DNA from: Hirudo medicinalis
Lineage: Eukaryota; Annelida; Clitellata; Hirudinida; Hirudinidae
Direction: 5' to 3'
Assembly (NCBI GenBank): GCA_011800805.1
Contig: MPNW01000022.1
Span: 1-64,000, forward strand
DNA length: 64,000 bases
Part shown: positions 35,600 through 47,312 of the stretch, piece after piece
How the letters are laid out: each line of letters starts with the position of its first letter
How positions within the stretch are numbered: position 1 is the stretch's first letter
The notes under the pieces: model-generated
The model's database searches: none
What the model was told of the DNA's origin: nothing
The model's input: only the letters and a program-made list of their open reading frames with translations
Position numbers and translations under genes: made by a program

Positions 35600-38500
35600 A
35601 GAAAGGAATGTATACGTCAAATCTTATACCAGCTTCAAACTCGAGATCTACTGGAAGCAAGGAGGCACTATGGCCGAAGCGAGAGCAACGAGTTCAAAGT
35701 AATGCATTTGCAAAGCAGAACCGAATATTTGATGATGCTCGAAGTGATGGACTCCAACTAAAAAAATATGAGACATTGGTCCTTTGAGGGCAAGTAACTG
35801 GCTCTATTTGAAGGATGAAGCTTTTAATTATGATCCAAAATTAGACTACCCCAACTTTCCACAGATAGTCGTTGGCAGTATTGTATTGCCGGTTCTCTTA
35901 CGTCACTTACAAATGAAGAAGCGAAGTTCCTGCAAATCTATTTTCTTGGCAGCGAAGAAGCTGCAGTTGTTTTGTGATTCCTGGGACCAGCAAAAGTTTA
36001 ATCGAATCCTTGCAAAAGATGTTGCACGAACACAATCATTATGTTCAGAAATTTAAAATGGCCATTGAGAATAACCCAACCGAAGACCTACAAATCGTTA
36101 TTAAAGCACAAAAAAAAACCAACGTTTTGTTGCGAACTGAAGAGGCGCATTCGATAATATCCGAGTACAACCACCACGAGCAGGGTGAATTATCGTACGC
36201 TGACTGGGCGCTTCGAGTGCATTTTTGAAATTATTAAAATATGTTAATATTAATATGTTAATGTTAATATTGTATATTAAATATCGAGGCCTCACGGGCC
36301 ACTTTCTATCAGCTGGCTGACCACAAGTGGTACGAGGGACGTGTTTTGGGAACCTCTGCCTTACATTATCCGCTCATGTTTCCATGTGGCAAGGATGGAT
36401 ATACAATTAGTATCAACCAGCTAGGAACTTCAACTAAATTTAACAAAACGTTATCTGCAATGTCCTTCTACCGTTTGATGGTTCGATCGAAAGACAACCA
36501 TTTTCTGAACTACAAGCAACTTTTGCATCAATATTTGGTTGATATGTATGCTAAAATTGAGGCGGAGAGATTATTATTCATCCGACTGAATCAAAGAAAG
36601 TTGCGTATCGATGAATATATTCATTTGAAAGATGCGATTGTAAATGATACTGATCGAGCCATTCGTGGAAAGTTGGTGATTTTACCCTCAACTTTTACGG
36701 GATGTCCACGAAACATGCACGAATATGTTCAAGATGCATACGCTCGTCATGGAGGCAAGCCATCACTATTCATCACATACACCTTCAATCAAAATTGCAA
36801 AGAGATTGAGCAAAATTTGACCGATGGCCAATAAAAAACTGAACGACATGATTTGGTAGCAAGAATCTTTCGGATAATTTCGGTCCATTAATAATGGCAT
36901 AGATGAAATTTCTGAATACCAAGCAAGGTTATTTCGAACAATGAAGCGGCATGGCGTATTTTTGGATTTCCCATTCACAGTCATACATCTTGATGTGCAT
37001 CTGGAAAACGGGCAACGTATTTATTTTGGCGAAAATAATTTGAAAGATCGTCTCACCAATCCACCAAACACGACATTGACAGGATTCTTCGAGCTCTACA
37101 AAAATAATAGCTCTGCAAAGACATTGTTATATTCCAATGTTCCAAAATTGTATACTTGAGAAAAGTCAACAAAAAGTTTTAGTCGACGCAATGTGCAATG
37201 GTAGAAGGACATGACGGCATTCGATCTGGCGACGTTCTTGGCCGTGTCTACACTGTGCATTCCAGAAACTTTGATTGCTCTTGCATACAGTTAAAGGTCC
37301 AACAAGCTTTAAAGATCTCCGTGCAAGGCATTGGGACTACTCGAGAATGACAATCAATGGAACGAAACATTAAAAGAAGCTGCACATTCAGATTCACCAT
37401 CGAAGATTCGAACACACTTTGCAATAATCCTCTGATTTTGTGAACCTTCAAATCCAAAAGCGCTTTGGGATAACAGTAAGGACTGCATGTCCGAAGATAT
37501 TTTGAATATCTTGCGTGGAAAATATCCTCACATTGCCTTGAACTATACCGATGGCGTCTACAACGAGGCACTCAGGCTCACTCGAGGCTTGAAGATAAAG
37601 TCCTACAGATGATGGGAAAATTTTTGTCGGAGATTGGCGTGATAAGCCCTTCACGACGGCACTCACTTAACATGAGTCGGGAACTGCTGCGAGAATTGTC
37701 TTATGACTCTGATCTAATGCTTAATTTGATGGCGCAGCAGGAGCCATTGTTAAATGCGGATCACAAGCTATCTATCAAGAAGTTCTATGGCGCCACAAAG
37801 AGAGTGAAGGTGGAATTATTTTTATCGATGCTCCGGGAGGAACCGGTAAAACATTCCTCCCCAATGTGTTGCTTGCCAGAATTAGAGGAGAAAAGAACAT
37901 TGCACTCGCTGTAGCAACTTCAGGTATTGCTGCAACGCTGATGACTGGTGGACAGACAGCACATTCAATGTTGCAGATCCCGATTGACTTGATCCATAAT
38001 GAAATGTTTGTTTGCATCATCAAGAAAGAAAGTGCAAAAGCCAAAGTACTGCAGGAGGCTCATTCCGGGATGAAATTTTGATGATGCACAACCATGGACT
38101 CGAAGCCGTGAACAGAACTCTCCAGGACCTTCGCGTCAACAAAGATATTATGGGAGGTCTGATTGTCGTTCTTGCTAGTGATTTCCGGCAATTACGCTGT
38201 AGTAATTCGAAGAGGTACTATGGCCGATGAAGTCAAATCCTGTTTAAAATCGTCAAATCTTTGGAAAGAAGTAAAAAATTATGAAATTAACGACCAACAT
38301 GACAATTCAACAACATCATAATTTCGAAAACTCCCAAAGATTTTCCGAGTATTTGCTACAAATCGGTGACGGTAAAGAAGCAACAAGTGAACGTGGGAAA
38401 ATGAGGCTCTCCCATGAATTTTGCAAGATCTGTCCTACACTGAATAGCCTTATTAATCAAGTGGATCTGGATATCACATCGAATATCCAGAAATACAAAT

Positions 38501-39432
38501 GGCTCCAGGAACTCACAATTTTAACATCTTTAAATGCGAAAGTTGTAGAAATTAACTTCACGATACAAGAAAAAGTTCCAACTGCAGCAAGAACATACAT
38601 TTACACAAATGTTTAAATGTTTGAATTCACTTAATCCCAGTGGCATTCCCTTGCATAGATTAGTGCTGAAAGTTGTTGCTCCTTTCTTCTCGACGCAAGG
38701 TTAATTTAACGAACTGAACAATTTGATTACGACAAGTAATTTAATTGTAAGAGCTAGGAAACAGAGTTTCGATTCGTCCACGGCCATAGCATACCGGGAC
38801 CGGCAACCGAGCTGCGATCCCGCTTAGCAAGACAACAAAGAAAAAAGAGATTCAAATTCAAATTCAATATAAACTATTGAGGCCTTGCGCGATAATAGGG
38901 ATGTGCTGTCACTAAAGTTGGATGTCCAATTATGTTGCTAAGCAATTTGGACCCACCGAAGCTGTGCAATGGGTCAATACCGACGATTAGTCAAGGCTTT
39001 TCACATTTACATCATCGAAGCAACAATTTTAACTGGCCCATGTGAGGGCGAACACGTCCCAATTCCAAGATTTCCACTCATTCCCTCTGACTTGCCGTTT
39101 TCGTTCAAACGATTGCAATTTTATGTTCGACTGGCATTTGCAATCACAATCAATAAGGCGCAAGTACAATCGCTCACAGGCTTGGATTTGACTGACGAGT
39201 GCTTCTCGCATGGACAGCTATATGTGGGAATGTCAAGGGCGAAGGATCTCTCAGCATTGTTCATCATCGCCGATGATCAATAAGAGACTAAAATATTTAT
39301 AGCCAAGAATTAATTACTTTGTAATAACGGGATGACTAAAATTAATTACTAAATAATTAATAAAAATTAATTTAATTAATAACAAATGAGTTCGAATATA
39401 TCACGGGCGAAGCGGGTTAAAAAAAAAGCTAG
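35600..39432 (+). mobile_element. decayed autonomous Helitron (Rep/helicase)
   Basis: Rolling-circle transposon remnants in several broken plus-strand frames. Around 35974-36228: LHEHNHYVQKFKMAIENNP, typical of the region before the Rep domain. At 36346-36834: a Helitron_like_N segment (GTSALHYPLMFPCGKDG, FTGCPRNMHEYVQDA, GKPSLFITYTFN). At 37815-38230: Pif1-type helicase with Walker A in APGGTGKTF and NIALAVATSGIAA. At 38969-39283: the C-terminal helicase motifs AFAITINKAQ, HGQLYVGMSRA and a UPF-like end. Frames shift and stop many times, so the copy is dead. The right end (39395-39432) has a hairpin-like CGGGCGAAGCGGG, an A-run and CTAG followed by T, the classic Helitron 3' terminus. The 5' terminus was not located. 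Confidence 0.88.
39395..39432 (+). mobile_element. Helitron 3' terminus
   Basis: TCACGGGCGAAGCGGG, then an A-tract, then GCTAG with T as the next host base. Helitrons end in CTRR preceded by a short hairpin and insert at an A/T dinucleotide. The hairpin here has lost part of its pairing. Confidence 0.8.
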
Positions 39433-40422
39433 TATATGTATATGTGCAAGCTTATTTGAAATATATTTACTTGGTAAATATTAAGAATTGTGTTGCTAAT
39501 AAACGAGAGCCGTGTGATAAAGGACTAACATGGAAAAGGATCATTTTAAACAAGACGTGTAATTGGATGCCCAAGCAATGTTACGATATGATAAGTATGG
39601 ATGGATAAGAGATTAATAAAGATTGAGTGAAGTTTATATATCAACGAAGCCGGTGGTTACGAGACAAAATACCACAATTTTTGAGAGACTTTGGATTTAA
39701 TGAAATTAACGTGTCTACCCAAATAATATTTTCGTCCAACAAAATACCCAAAAATCAACAAAGAGGTTACACGATTCAAAGATTCATGTTTTATGACTTG
39801 ATTTTACTCTGCAAATAAATTAATGAGTTACTGAAACTTGTGGTTTTATGTCCAAAGTGATAAAATGCACTTTCGTATTCTTTCGATCGACCAAAACTTG
39901 TTAAGAAATGAAGTCTTAGAAGTTGTTGCGATTCTGCAATTGAAAATCTCAAGTGAAAGAGTGAAGTGTTATTTTGCTATTTAAGTATCCATTTGCTCCT
40001 TTGCAGCGTTTATTTTATGCATTCACCATTTATTATTGTTAATAATTTAAGGTTTTTAAACATCTGAATTGCATTCCAGGGACTTGGCAAAATTATTGTC
40101 AAAGTGTACAGTTTGAGCGGATGGCTGAATTTTGACCATTGTCGTTGTCTGATGCTCACACTAAAACTTATTTTAAAAATTTATGTCATTAAATCAGTCA
40201 TTTATTTAATCAGATGTTTAATTGAAGATCACCTTTGTTATGTAATAAATAAAAATGATTTGATAAATAAATACTCATAACCTAGATTTACTGATGCTAA
40301 GCCATTAATAAATATTGTCATAAGTAAAATTATGTACGGTTTTGTCTTTGATTTGTAAATGTTCTCAGTGTAATAGATAATTAAAGACACTCCTGATGTC
40401 CCGAATAAGTACTTAAAATTTT
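39433..40422. other. AT-rich spacer, no gene seen
   Basis: No supported exon. Probably holds the 3' UTR of the fibrinogen-domain gene at its right end. Confidence 0.6.
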
Positions 40423-42298
40423 TCAATTAACTGTTTCCACAACATCAACCCTTGCTTCGGAAATTTTCATCTCAGCGAATTTGAGTGAATAGTTGAATCC
40501 TCTGAAAGTCTTCCAGCTGATTCCGTTGGAAAAGCTCTCATGTTTTCCGGTCAAATAAAGTCCGTTGAGGTTGGACGCATGGCAGCTCTTGTACCACCAG
40601 GCTCCTTTGTATTTCCGGGGACAATCGTGCTTCGTACTGTCGTCATCGAAAGTACTGAATGGTTGGTTGTTGTGGTAGGTCAACGAATCACCTTCAAAGT
40701 ACATTTTATCGCATCGATAAATAATTACATTTTCATAAAGATGGTGATTTCATAAATATAAGATTAATAAATTGACCTACATTTTTAAATAGATGTTAAC
40801 TTTATCCACAATTAGTTTCTGAATCTATATCCAGAGTTTTACTTAAACATCAGCTTGAGAAGAACCACAGGCTTAGACAATGGAGAGAAGTTATTTAGAA
40901 GGTGAAATAATTTTATTTAATTTACAAGAAGTAAGTCATGTCATTATGGCAAACCCACAACGCAATCGCCAATTACTCTCTGAAAGGCACTCCTTAGAAT
41001 AGCACGAGAATAAAATGATGATTACGAAAAAAAATATGTAAATAATATCTCAATAATTAATTAATAAGTGGAACAGTTATAACCAGAATTTCCCCTATAG
41101 CCTGCCACTCTAAGTGAGTACTTGGATTCTTTTGGTCCGACTGCAAAGAAAGAATATGTTGCACACTTTACTCGACCATCAAAATCTTCCATTGAAATGA
41201 GAAGTTTGTAACTCTTCGTCTTCGTCAGTTCATGTAGAACCTTATTTCCTGAAAAATTCTGTTCTCTGACTAAATAACACATGTCTACACTTTGTTTAAT
41301 AGAATTTAAAACATGCTTATTTAACAAATAGATTCCTTGATTTTGAAGAATTAATGCAAGTACAATTTATCAATGAATATCATAATATCATAACAATGAT
41401 GATCAGATTTAATATATTTTAAATTGAAAAATTGAGAATAAAAATTGAAAAGAATTACAAATTAATATACTACAAATAAATAATGTAAGGAAAAATGAAA
41501 TACAACCAATCCACATTTCGCCATCTTCGTTTCCAAATCCTTGCTCGTAATCTTTCCATCCTCTGCTGAAATTCACGCTGCCATCCATACGTCTTTGAAT
41601 GACCTCACATATTTGCAATAATTATTTATTCAAATTTAACGGTTACGTGATAAAAATTGCGTGCTGGTATTTTTTTTAATGCGATAAAAAGATATATTCC
41701 TCACAGTCCAATGGTCTTCCTTATTTGAAAATCCTTCGCATCTTGGTCGAATTAATTTCGAACGTCCTTTAAATTGCAATAAATATTGTTTGAATAATAG
41801 TTACAAAATAATTAGTATTGATAGTATTCTTTAGAAATCGATTAAAAATATTCCATGGAGGATTTAAGCGACCAGCAAATTTAACAAGAATATTGTTTTA
41901 ATAGTCAACCATTTATTCTAACAATCATTATCGCTCCAACAGTGGTTCGATTTCAAACATTTAATTGACTCACTTTTTAATAAAATGCATTTTTCACCGA
42001 CTTTTGCAGAACAAGAAGATTTGAACTCATCGAGAACTTCGTGAGAAACTTCTCCGTCTGAAACTCTAAATTGAAATCCACGACATTTTATCTCATTGTG
42101 ACATTCCCAAGAATGTTTCACGAAATCCTGCAGGGTCAGATGAGCAATGCAAAGATTTCCTTCCTCACGAGACTTAACTCCATTCACTGTTGTCTGTGGA
42201 TGGTTTGACGAAAGAATAAAGCATGAAGATTTCAGCTCAAAGGATGGGAGAAGGAAAAGACAAAATACTCCACTCTCAATCAAACTCATCATCGTCAT
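40423..42298 (-). CDS. secreted fibrinogen-related domain protein, 305 aa
   Basis: Five minus-strand exons, 42298-41974, 41766-41705, 41603-41507, 41248-41084 and 40691-40423 (TGA); 918 nt with all phases closing. Residues 1 to about 26 look like a signal peptide ([11 protein letters not shown] core). Residues about 27-108 form a cysteine-containing region with [13 protein letters not shown], possibly PAN/apple-like. From about 118 the fibrinogen C-terminal domain follows: [59 protein letters not shown], and the C-terminal disulfide/binding region around HDCPRK and [17 protein letters not shown]. Such proteins (ficolin, FREP and tenascin-tail relatives) bind carbohydrates or acetylated ligands in innate immunity or the matrix. 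The ligand here is unknown. The domain is intact and no frameshift is needed. Confidence 0.9.
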
Positions 42299-43346
42299 CA
42301 GTTGCTTTCTTTGAACTGAAATTTCTCGACATTTACAACGATCAGGAATAAAAATAATGTTTGAGGACTTATTTTTTTATTATTCCAAATTACATTTTCC
42401 AATCTTTGAGTAAACACATCGTACGTGACAGAACGACTGCAACCTCTTCCAGTGTGAGAGGTTGAAACGAATCTCAAGAGAAATTAAATATAAACTCATT
42501 TACAATAATCAATTGAATCATTTTAAGCTGATTAGGTGAAATTAATTTCTTTGTCCCTTAATAATTAATACATAAGCACAATTAAGTTATGTTCAAATTT
42601 AATAAAAATAATGACATAAACATTAAAATTAATGAGTTTGGAAATAATTAGACAGTATGAAGTCACCTCAAAAACTCTAACCGCACTCAGTTGGCATTTT
42701 CTGCTTCCAAGTTCTTGTTAACAGAACTGTGCAATTTCATTTGGAAAAAGCTTACATGATAACAAGCTTAGGAGGTATTATGGGTATATCTTGGAATACA
42801 AATTAAATGTTATTATTGAAATTAATAAAATTATTGTACGATAATTAATATGATTATAGTTTTTAAATTATTGTTATTATTGTTATGTGATAGAAATAAA
42901 AGTTCTAATACTATTGGCCAAGTTTTAATGCAAGCATCATGTTCAACATATGGTGATCAGGTTTCAGTATGAACTCGAAATTAGGTCAGAAAATACAAAT
43001 AGCCTTCATTTTATTGCAGAGGTGTCCTAAAATGTTCTAATTTTTTTCAATGAAATCAACCCTCTCTGAACTTCGGCCATGACCTTTCATGATTGGGAGT
43101 TATTTTATAGATTGAACATTATTTTATAGATTAAAAATATTATTTTGAAACACAGGTTCGTAGAAGTTATGGCAAAGTTAATTTGATAAAGTTTTAATAT
43201 ATTTATAAAATTAAATTATTATTAATTAAATATTTTTTCTTAATCTGAAAACAATTTTATTAGCAGAATTCTTATGAAATTGATTTTAAAGACTCAACAT
43301 CATCCCTTTTTTAATGATGGATAGATAATGGGCTTTGAAATTGATT

Positions 43347-43402
43347 TTTATTATTATTATTATTGTTGTTGTTGTTGCTGTTATTATTATTATTATTATT
43401 GC

Positions 43403-43454
<52 letters not shown>

Positions 43455-43474
43455 GTTGTTGTTGTTGTTGTTGC

Positions 43475-43514
<40 letters not shown>

Positions 43515-43544
43515 GCTATTATTATTATTATTATTATTATTATT
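43347..43544. repeat. TTA/TTG trinucleotide repeat with higher-order duplication
   Basis: About 66 triplets. A block of (TTG)n-CTG-(TTA)n-TTGCTA-(TTA)n occurs twice in order, with longer runs in the second copy. Confidence 0.95.
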
Positions 43545-44579
43545 TGTAATCATTTAAAATAATAACAATTCTTGAAATATTTTATTCAAAAAATGTTGAT
43601 TCAAAATGATGAAGATTGATGTTTTAGAAGTTCTTAGAACTGCGTGTTGACACGTTGCATTAAACAGACGATGCTGAGCAATCTCAAGTCGAAATGAAAT
43701 CACAAGTCTCTGAATGTAATAAAGGAGATTATGATTATAACAGCGTAATTATCCTCCTCCGTAATGATTACTTCTCGTTGTGAGAAATTCTTTCCATTAA
43801 AATGGTCGTAAAGTTAATTGAATTTGTTATTTTAACAATGATTCGATCGTTAATGTCATGTCAGGTGATTAGATTCATCCTCTTCAACATCGTCACTCGA
43901 CTACTACAGACATTGGATAACCGTGACTAAATGTGACGAAGTCTTCACCGCAAAATGAAAAAGTCGTCCATCATAATTTCTAATGTTGTTCTGCTTACAA
44001 ATCCATGAAATTCATCCTCTGAATGAATTCATGTTCTGAAATAATTCAAACTCATTTCGATTTCCTTCCATTATTTCAAATCTTATTTTTGCTGACAATA
44101 AAATTTCAAATCGCCTCAGCGTTTGACACGTTGCTGGTTTTTAAGTTAACAAATATTTCTCCATTATGTTTGAGTCTCTTTAAAATTAAAGTTTGCTTTT
44201 TATAAAATTTTATGTGGAATATATTTATAGAATTATAAAAGCATTAGTATCAATTACAAACCATAATTACAGTATTAATAATAAGATAATGACATTAACA
44301 TTATTATTATGAAGCTTTTAGAACCATGAGGTTCATTTCTTTGAACATCGCCATTCACATTTCAACCGTTCATTATGTTCATTATTCCAATTACTTAACC
44401 AAATTGAGAATGTTTACCATGTTTAATTGAATCAATTAAATGAACTTATTCAAAACAAGTAGGAATTTGTTTCAAGTTGATTTCAAGTGCAACTCAAGAG
44501 TAAATGACGTTAGCAATGTTTCTGAGTTTCAAGTTGAAGAGATTCATTGAAGATGAGAGCGTTACGCACTCGTTACTTA

Positions 44580-45000
44580 TTTTAGCTCCAAGCCGGTCAC
44601 GTGATCGCCGGGGAGCGAGGAGTTAGAAGTTAGGACAAGAAGAGGCTGAGGAGCTGATTTCTGCTCGTTAAATACCCATTACCCTCACTCCCCCTCGCTA
44701 TCTCCCGAGCTATCTTTCTGCAAACTCTGGCTTTTGTGCACGCGAGTTGACAGCGATTTGGAGTTTGGACCTGAACTTATAGACTCCTCTTTCTCACTCA
44801 CTCACTCACTCACTCCTAGTTTGTGTGCATGACGGCCGAACCTAAAATGTGCTTTAATTGTACTAATTTATAACAAACGCCAACAGCGCCTGCAGTGGAC
44901 TTTTGACGAACAGCGGGACAAGAGTGAACTTTCACTGGACTTTGAATTCACTTGAGGAACTTTCAGGCCTGGTTGCTCGGAGTACAAGGCCAGAGGTTAG
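44580..45000 (+). promoter_or_regulatory. candidate HNF4 promoter / 5' UTR block
   Basis: GC content and CpG density rise here against an AT-rich background, with ACTC repeats at 44793-44816. It is upstream of HNF4 and in its orientation, but no TATA box or splice donor was firmly identified. Inference only. Confidence 0.3.
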
Positions 45001-47312
45001 AATGTTCTTTCATCTCTACAACGCGAACACTGTCCTCGCATCAGTAGCGAGATATCTTTTTTGTACCTTGTCAATATTCATGTTACGAGCTTGTTGCCTG
45101 CAGATGAGGTTCACCGAATTTGATGGTTCACATTAGCACATGATTAATGCTGTGTTAGGAGCAAAAGCCTTTAGGTTTACAAACTTTTTAACAGATGACA
45201 GTCATGCATTTTTGATTAAGAAGAATTATTTTCTTGAGCCACTCTCTCAGTTCGTAGGCCGCCCCTAGTTTTCCCAGGCGTGACACGAAGGGTGGACTGA
45301 AATTATCAGGCGTTACGAATACCAAGCCAGGGATATGGAAAATTGATTCGATACAAGATCGTTCTGCACTTGCTCCATTAAAATGCCGATGTTTTTACCT
45401 GCCCCGAGTTATTCGTGCAGATTGAGCTTCCCCATTTCTGAGGTGCATTTGTATAGCGCTCCGTTTGCCTCGAGCGTAGAGCGGTTGGCAGTTGGCAATT
45501 CCCAAACAACGAAAGTGACACGACCAGCCGATGAAATTCCTATCAGCAAATTCCAAATCAGCTGAGAATTGGCCAATCCTGTTCGATATGGACGGGGACA
45601 ATGGCGTCTTATCGTTGGCAAATAATCTTATCTTTCGTTTATTGCTACCTTTGAGAAAGGAACTCGAGAGCTTTAATTTCATCTCTTCTTATCTTCTTTC
45701 AGGCCCTCGATACATCAGCCAATCAACAGGTGGACAGATTGACTTGTTAATTAATTATTCATGAACGATGAATATTAATCAGTTGTAATCCACTATAAAA
45801 AAAAAACTCAATATAACGTTTCTTAATCTGGTCACTGCAGAGACACCTTTCGATGAAGTTTTAGATTTATTTTGTTTTTCTTCTTAAACCTGTTTATGTG
45901 GATCGTGTTTGAGCACATTTGAGAATATTCTCCGAACATTTGCGATGTACAATTGTATTGAACGTAAAAAACCCAATATTTCAAAGGAACAAATAAATAA
46001 ATCATTACTGTAATTATCATTACGATATATTTACGTAACACGTAAAATGGACAATTTGTTGAATAGTAGATTAAATGCGAGAAATTTAAATTAATTAAAA
46101 TCAGGTTGAATGTGATTGGCTGACATAAATATGTAAATAATGGGACAGCATTATTCCACACGAGCCTGTAACGATGCTCGCTGTGGATGTAAACACTTTT
46201 GAAAGAGACAACCATTCAGATGAAAGAGGCCGTTATTTATGAATTAGCATTGTTTTTTTAATTTTCAATTAGTGGTCTTCTGTCTTACATTAAGTCATTT
46301 CTTCTTCAACGCTCTATTTTTGAGACTCGCTTCGTTGAAACTGTTAAAAATTCAAACGAAATCAAAAAACCCTTGGCAGTAAACGAGGTGCAAGTGGAAA
46401 ATAACTGGCAGTCCCTACGCACGAGGGTGACCAACGTTTCAATCTTTCTAAACTTTCAGGCGCTCATTTCTTTAGCTTATCCACAAAAAGAACCACAAAC
46501 GTGGAATTACTCGGTTGAGAAGCTGTCGCTAAGAACCAAACATGAGTTGGCGTAAAGGGGTTGATGAAAAATGATAAATAAAGACAATGTTGGTGGTGGT
46601 GATGATGATGATGACGCTAGTGATAACAACAATGGCATCAGTTATTTTTAAGACGCCATGTGCTTAGCGTCAGGGGCGCCGAATGATGATAGTTGTAATG
46701 ATAATGATGACAGTTATAATGAATATTATGATGGTGGTTATGATGATGATGGCTGTTTTCAAGCGTTCCCACGTCAGTGAGTAGTTTTCGTAACGTAATG
46801 AGGAACAATTAGTTTAGTGTGGAGTTAGGGAAAGGATGAATCACATTCGCCTTTAGATGTTTTCTTCACTCCTGACAGTCACACCACTGCCTCCCCTCAC
46901 GTGTGCCTTCACTATCTCCACGATTCTCTCCAATATAAATCAAGTAGTCATATTTTAATTATATTATTTTTCTTCTTAAAGTGACAGAAAGAGCGCGCAA
47001 TAAAATCAACCCCGGTTGACACGAAACAGTGAGGCTTGATGTTGATAAAAATCTTTTACAATTTTTAGCCTTCAAGGATTCTTTAGTTGAACAAAAATAT
47101 TTGAGAAAATTTAGGAAATTTTGTAATATTTGAGACATTTCGAGGGTCTCTCAGTTGCGAATGAACGGACAGCGCGTTTACCTGTGCACGTGAAATGCTC
47201 TCTTCAAATACGTCTGCAACTTTCCCGCTCATTTGCCTCGATCGAGTTTCAACAAAAATTCGTTTCACTGGTTTGGATTTAATCCCGCTGGATTGACGTG
47301 AATCCATCTGAC

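Larger units (their letters stand above)
42299..47312. other. intergenic region upstream of HNF4
   Basis: Head-to-head spacer between the fibrinogen-domain gene (-) and HNF4 (+), about 5 kb. Contents seen: a long TTA/TTG repeat at 43347-43544, a comparatively GC-rich block at 44580-45000 that may be an HNF4 promoter or untranslated first exon, an ACTC run at 44793-44816, GAT-rich DNA at 46590-46760 and a scrap of the dispersed repeat at 46652-46680. No supported coding exon. Confidence 0.6.

Noticed and set aside
43311..43562. Long open frames of poly-Asn, poly-Leu, poly-Ile and poly-Tyr on both strands
   Set aside because: Products of the TTA/TTG trinucleotide repeat; all frames are open for that reason.
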